Positions 60,067 through 64,000 of a DNA stretch of 64,000 nt are shown here, piece by piece. The first letter of the stretch is position 1. Each line of letters starts with the position of its first letter. The notes below the pieces were generated by a model. It was not told where the DNA came from. It ran no database searches and worked only from the letters and a program-made list of their open reading frames with translations. A program made the position numbers and the translations under genes. The stretch lies in contig NZ_CP034539.1 in the NCBI RefSeq assembly GCF_003963535.1, positions 7,564,001 to 7,628,000 on the forward strand. Direction: 5' to 3'. The stretch comes from Streptomyces cyaneochromogenes. Its GTDB lineage: Bacteria; Actinomycetota; Actinomycetes; Streptomycetales; Streptomycetaceae.

Positions 60067-62030
60067 GAGGCGGACCTGCCCTTGCGGCGCTCCTCGCCCA
60101 GCCGGACGTAGTGGTCGATGAGTTCGGGGCTGTCCACAGTGGCCGGATTGACGACCTGCTCCACTGCGGCGCCCTGGAGCAGTCGCTTGATCGGGACCTC
60201 CAGCTTCTTGCCGGTGCGGGTGTGCGGGATGCCCGGCACTTCGAGGATCTCGTCGGGGACATGGCGGGGTGAGGCGCCGGTGCGGATCGCGTCGCGGATA
60301 CGGTCGCGCAGGGCGTCGTCCAGCTCGACACCGGCCGCCGGGACCACGAACAGCGGCATCCAGTAGCCGCCGTCCGGCTCCTCCGCGCCGATGACCAGCG
60401 CCTCGGCGATCTCGGGGAGACGTTCGACGACGTCATGGATGTCGGCGCTGCCGAGCCGTACACCGTTGCGGTTGAGCGTCGAGTCGGAGCGGCCGTGGAT
60501 GATCACCGAACCGTGTCCGGTGACCGTGATCCAGTCGCCGTGTCGCCACACCCCGGGGTAGGAGGAGAAGTAGGCGTCGCGGTAGCGGGGGCCCTCCGGG
60601 TCGTTCCAGAAGTACAGAGGCATCGAGGGCATGGGGCGCGTGACGACCAGCTCGCCGACCTGGTCGATGACGGGGAAGCCCTCGGCGTCGTACGCGGCCA
60701 GCGCCACGCCCAGGTGTGGTGCGGACAACTCGCCCGCCCAGACCGGGGTGTTGGGCGCGCTGCCGGCGAAGCCGGAGACGATGTCGGTGCCGCCGCTGAT
60801 GGAGGCCAGCAGGACGTGGTCGCCGACGTGGTCGCGGACCCAGGGGTAGGCGGAGGCGGGCAGGGCCGAGCCGGTGCAGCCGACGACGCGGATCGACGAC
60901 AGGTCGTGCGCTGACGGGTCGATGCCGAACTTGGCCATGCCCAGCAGGTATTGGGGGCTGGTGCCGAAGACGGTGACCCGGTGGCGGGCGGCCAGTTCCC
61001 ACAGGCGGTCGAGCTTGGCGAAGGGCGCCGGGCTACCGTCGTAGGTGCAGGTCGTGGCACCGGTGAGGAGGGTGGAGGCGACCAGGTTCCACATCATCCA
61101 GTGGGTGGTGGTGTACCAGAGGAGGCGGTCGCCGGGGCCCAAGTCCGAGTGCAGGCCCAGGGTTTTGAGATGCTCCAGCAGGACTCCGCCGTGGCCGTGG
61201 ACGATGCCCTTGGGCAGGCCGGTGGTGCCGGAGGAGAACACAACCCACAGCGGATGGTCGAACGGCACCGGCACACAGGTGAGTGGCTCGGTTCGGGTGG
61301 AGGCGTCCTCCCAGGGGATCACCAGCGACGGGTAGGCCTGCGAGGGCCACGGCAACCCCACGTGGTCCACCAACAGGATCGCCTTCAACGTTGGTAGCGT
61401 GCGGGCCAGTTCGAGGACGGCGTCGCGGCGATCGTGGGTGGTGCCGTTGAAGAGGTAGCCGTCAGCCGCGATCAGCACGGTGGGTTCGAGCTGGGCGAAC
61501 CGGTCGGCGGCCGCCTTGGGTGCGTAGTCCTGCCCGCACACCGACCACACGGCACCCAGACTCGCTGCGGCGAGGAACGCGACGATGGCGTGCGGGGTGT
61601 TGGGGAGGTAGCCGACGACCCGGTCGCCCTTGCCGACGCCGAGGTCGCGCAGGGTGGCGGCGACGGAGGCCACGAGGGCACGCAGCCGTGCGCCGGTCAC
61701 CTCGTATCCGGAGCCGGTCTCGTCGAGGGCGAGGATCGCCGCGTCGTCGTCGCGGACGTTGCGCAGGGCGTGGTGGGCGTAGTTGAGGGTGGCGCCGGGG
61801 AACCAGCGGGCGCCGGGCATGCTGTCCTCGGCCAGGACCTGCTCGTAGGGGGTGTTGGCGTCGATGCCGAAGTACTCCCACACCGCGCCCCAAAAGCTCT
61901 CCAGATGGGCGACCGACCAGCGATACAGGGCGGCATAGTCAGTGCCGTCCACCCCGACGTAGCGGGCGAAGTCCGCGATGCGACTGGCGGCCACCGTCTC
62001 CGGATCGGGGGTGAAGAAGGGCGTACTCAT
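60063..62030 (-). CDS. Acetoacetyl-CoA synthetase
   Basis: The 655-residue ligase has the length and motifs of acetoacetate-CoA ligases. The N-terminus reads FARYVGVDGTDYAALYRWSVAHLESFWGAVWEYF. The AMP-binding P-loop is VVFSSGTTGLPKGIVH, followed by SISGGTDIVSGF and YRDAYFSSYPGVWRHGDWI, and the C-terminal Lys is in HTRTGKKLEVPIKRLL. It activates acetoacetate with ATP. Downstream of an FAH-type hydrolase, which can release acetoacetate, this is chemically consistent. The ATG overlaps the hydroxylase stop by 4 bases. Confidence 0.92.
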   Translation of the reverse strand: MSTPFFTPDPETVAASRIADFARYVGVDGTDYAALYRWSVAHLESFWGAVWEYFGIDANTPYEQVLAEDSMPGARWFPGATLNYAHHALRNVRDDDAAILALDETGSGYEVTGARLRALVASVAATLRDLGVGKGDRVVGYLPNTPHAIVAFLAAASLGAVWSVCGQDYAPKAAADRFAQLEPTVLIAADGYLFNGTTHDRRDAVLELARTLPTLKAILLVDHVGLPWPSQAYPSLVIPWEDASTRTEPLTCVPVPFDHPLWVVFSSGTTGLPKGIVHGHGGVLLEHLKTLGLHSDLGPGDRLLWYTTTHWMMWNLVASTLLTGATTCTYDGSPAPFAKLDRLWELAARHRVTVFGTSPQYLLGMAKFGIDPSAHDLSSIRVVGCTGSALPASAYPWVRDHVGDHVLLASISGGTDIVSGFAGSAPNTPVWAGELSAPHLGVALAAYDAEGFPVIDQVGELVVTRPMPSMPLYFWNDPEGPRYRDAYFSSYPGVWRHGDWITVTGHGSVIIHGRSDSTLNRNGVRLGSADIHDVVERLPEIAEALVIGAEEPDGGYWMPLFVVPAAGVELDDALRDRIRDAIRTGASPRHVPDEILEVPGIPHTRTGKKLEVPIKRLLQGAAVEQVVNPATVDSPELIDHYVRLGEERRKGRSAS

Positions 62031-63610
62031 CGCGTCGTACTCCTCAACAGGCGTTTCGGGGCCGTCCGTTCGGAAGGGACGGGGCTTCGGGTGGTGTGCA
62101 GCAGGGAGGCCCACGCGGCGGTCGACGTGAAGTCGTGACTACCTGAGGGGACGACGTCGATCACGACGCGGTCGGGCCGCAGCAGGACCGCGTCCGCGCG
62201 GCCGGCGCGCAGCCAGGCGGCGAGGGTGCCGTCGTCGCCGAGGTCGGTCACGGAGAGCGCGCGTATGCCGAGGCTGTGGGCAAGCGCGGTCAGTGAGGGG
62301 CAGGGTTCGGTGGCGGTCAGCACGGTGAAGGAGTCGCCGAGCAGCTCGTCGAGACGGGTACGACGTCCGTCGACGCTCACCCACGATTGCGGACAGTGCG
62401 TGCCCGGCAGGCGTCGGCGGACCCCGCGCCGCACGAGCGGTCCGGCGGTGAGGGGTGGGCTGAGGTCGCGGCCGGCCCGTTCGGTCAGGCCGGGTATGCG
62501 GCAGGCCGCGGCCAGCGCTCGGCGGCGGATCGCGGCGGCGCCGTCCTGGCCGCCGGTCATGGCCCAGCCCATGGCGACCGCGAGGCGGACCACATGCCGT
62601 GCGTGCGGTTTGCGTTCGCTCTCGTAGGTGTCCAACAGCCTTTCGTCGCCGCCCTGCTGGAGGACGCGGGCGAGCTTCCAGGTGAGGTTGTAGGCGTCCC
62701 GCAGTCCCGAGCAGAGGCCCTGTCCGATGAACGGCGGGGTGAGGTGGGCGGCGTCGCCGAGCAGGAAGACCCGTCCGCTTCGCCAGCGGTCGGCGACCCG
62801 GGCCCGGAAGGTGTACTGCGTCTCGCGGACGACCTCGAAGTCCCCGTCGTACGAGGACGGCAGCCACGGGGCGACCAGCTCACGGACCGTCTCCTGCCCT
62901 TCGCCGAGCCGGAACTCCCAGCGGTAACGGTTCTCGCTCACGCGCATGAAGGTGGCCGGCCGGGCCGGGTCGCAGACCTGGTCGACCCCCTCCCAGCAAC
63001 GGACGGGGCCCGTCGTGTCGACGTCGATGACCGTCCAGCGTTCCTCGAAGCGCAGGTCCTCCCAGGCGCCGCCGATCGCCTCGCGCGTGAGACTGTTGGC
63101 GCCGTCGCAGCCCAGGACCGCGTCGGCCCACAGCTCATGCTCGCCGCCATCCTCGTCACGGTAGGTCACCCGTACCGGGCCGGTGGAGTCCGGGCCGACG
63201 CCGGTGACCTCCACGCCACCGCGCAGTTCGCATTCCGGGCGCTGGGCCAGGGCGTCGCGCAGCACGCGTTCCAGCTCGGGCTGGTCGAACATGCTGGTCT
63301 GCGGGTAGCCGTGGTGGCCGTGCGGGGAGCGCCGGAACTCGGCCATCACCCGGTGCCGGGCGTCCAGCAGCCGCAGCCCCTTCGCCGGGCGGGCGATCGC
63401 GGCGAACTCCTCACCGACGCCCGCAGCCTGAAGGATCCGGTGGATCTCGTCGTCGCCTGCGACGGCGCGCGGCAGCGGGTAGATGTCCCGGTGGCGTTCG
63501 AGAACGACACTGCGGACTCCGCGCCGGGCCAGGAGAAGGGCGGCGGTCACGCCCACCGGCCCGGCCCCGACGATCACGACGGGCACACGTGCGGCTTCAT
63601 CGACGGTCAT
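62027..63610 (-). CDS. FAD-dependent aromatic hydroxylase (MhpA type)
   Basis: The 527-residue flavoprotein has the FAD motif (PVVIVGAGPVGVTAALLLARRGV), DG motif (LGCDGANSLTREAIGG) and GD motif (FLLGDAAHLTPPFIGQGLCSGLRDAYNLTWKLA). It resembles 3-(3-hydroxyphenyl)propionate hydroxylases (MhpA) and similar phenol hydroxylases. It probably adds a second hydroxyl to an aromatic acid before ring opening. It lies between the FAH-family and acetoacetyl-CoA synthetase genes; the 4-base overlap with the latter indicates a single operon. Confidence 0.9.
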   Translation of the reverse strand: MTVDEAARVPVVIVGAGPVGVTAALLLARRGVRSVVLERHRDIYPLPRAVAGDDEIHRILQAAGVGEEFAAIARPAKGLRLLDARHRVMAEFRRSPHGHHGYPQTSMFDQPELERVLRDALAQRPECELRGGVEVTGVGPDSTGPVRVTYRDEDGGEHELWADAVLGCDGANSLTREAIGGAWEDLRFEERWTVIDVDTTGPVRCWEGVDQVCDPARPATFMRVSENRYRWEFRLGEGQETVRELVAPWLPSSYDGDFEVVRETQYTFRARVADRWRSGRVFLLGDAAHLTPPFIGQGLCSGLRDAYNLTWKLARVLQQGGDERLLDTYESERKPHARHVVRLAVAMGWAMTGGQDGAAAIRRRALAAACRIPGLTERAGRDLSPPLTAGPLVRRGVRRRLPGTHCPQSWVSVDGRRTRLDELLGDSFTVLTATEPCPSLTALAHSLGIRALSVTDLGDDGTLAAWLRAGRADAVLLRPDRVVIDVVPSGSHDFTSTAAWASLLHTTRSPVPSERTAPKRLLRSTTR

Positions 63611-63629
63611 GTGCGGCTCACCTCGGGTA

Positions 63630-64000
63630 TTAGTTCGCGGCCGCGACGGGCGTGCGCTGCTCGCCGAGGTCGATGCGGCCGTCGGGGGTCGCGATCGTCG
63701 CCGTGATCACGTCGCCCGGACTCAGGTAGTGCGGGTTCTTCGCCTGGCTCTTGAAGAACGCCTTCCATTTCACGGCGGGCGGCAGCAGCGCGCCGATCTT
63801 CTCGACGGCCTTCGGCGGGGCCTTCAGGGCCGTGCCACCGGGGGTGCCGGTGAGCAGCAGGTCGCCGGCGTCCAGGGTCTGGAATCGGGCCAACAGGGTG
63901 AGTGCCTGCGCCGGGCGGACGATCATGTCGGCCAGGGTGCGGTCCTGACGCAGCTCACCGTTGACGCTCAACTTCAGCCGCAGATCGAGGAGATGGGCGA
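63630..64000 (-). CDS. Fumarylacetoacetate hydrolase family protein (5-prime end beyond window)
   Basis: The visible 122 codons are the C-terminal half of an FAH-fold enzyme: LRLKLSVNGELRQDRTLADMIVRPAQALTLLARFQTLDAGDLLLTGTPGG, then LSPGDVITATIATPDGRIDLGEQ. The frame is open to the right edge, so the start is outside. These enzymes hydrolyse fumarylacetoacetate or related ring-cleavage products, or hydrate them. It is the first visible gene of the catabolic operon, 19 bases before the hydroxylase ATG. Confidence 0.88.
   Translation of the reverse strand, partial: AHLLDLRLKLSVNGELRQDRTLADMIVRPAQALTLLARFQTLDAGDLLLTGTPGGTALKAPPKAVEKIGALLPPAVKWKAFFKSQAKNPHYLSPGDVITATIATPDGRIDLGEQRTPVAAAN

Noticed and set aside
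1..64000. CRISPR array, tRNA or rRNA genes, phage attachment sites
   Set aside because: I found no regularly spaced direct repeats of CRISPR type and no recognisable RNA gene in the window.

Overview
The window is very GC-rich, uses GTG and TTG starts freely, and carries protein families typical of Streptomyces; I read it as a piece of a Streptomyces chromosome. The first 6.4 kb looks like conserved core: the end of an OB-fold protein, a DUF3159 membrane protein, two TrkA-type potassium-uptake regulators, an APC-type transporter with its own regulatory tail, and an RNA uridine methyltransferase.

From 6.4 to about 31 kb the character changes. Intact genes (a solute-binding protein, an ArsR regulator, a NarL-type two-component system, a flavin monooxygenase, secreted proteins, MarR/hydrolase, SulP, alcohol dehydrogenase, MpaB/TetR, thioesterase/HxlR, a BtrH-like protein) alternate with at least ten gene remnants. 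These remnants (antiporter, TetR, LysR, acyltransferase-like membrane protein, GNAT, epoxide hydrolase, P450, Crp-like, GH95, two transposase pieces) have lost their ends or middles. Several retain recognisable sequence on both sides of a deletion point, so the region seems to be eroding by discrete deletions.

From about 33.7 to 59.4 kb lies a type II polyketide gene cluster of angucycline type. The core reads on the minus strand, in order: flavin hydroxylase, ring cyclase, KS-alpha, KS-beta, ACP, C9 ketoreductase, two-domain aromatase/cyclase, then a natural hydroxylase-reductase fusion. This order and the fusion match the pga/urd/lan family. Flanking it are two orphan OmpR-type regulators with TTG starts, two exporters, a hydrolase, a 60-residue protein of unknown role, a flavin reductase, and both acyl-CoA carboxylase subunits to make malonyl-CoA. 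A SoxR-like regulator, a FrnE-type thiol oxidoreductase and an HxlR regulator close this block. Beyond a nested stack of mobile elements (an IS110 remnant split by a small inverted-repeat element, with an IS481 element in that element's own target duplication) come an ABM-like oxygenase, an unusual NmrA-reductase/methyltransferase fusion and a quinone-oxidoreductase-like enzyme. These are probable tailoring genes. No glycosyltransferase is visible.

The last 4.3 kb is a tightly overlapping minus-strand operon (FAH-family hydrolase, aromatic hydroxylase, acetoacetyl-CoA synthetase, DoxX) that fits breakdown of an aromatic compound to acetoacetate and its activation. The first gene runs off the right edge. 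I saw no tRNA, rRNA or CRISPR array.
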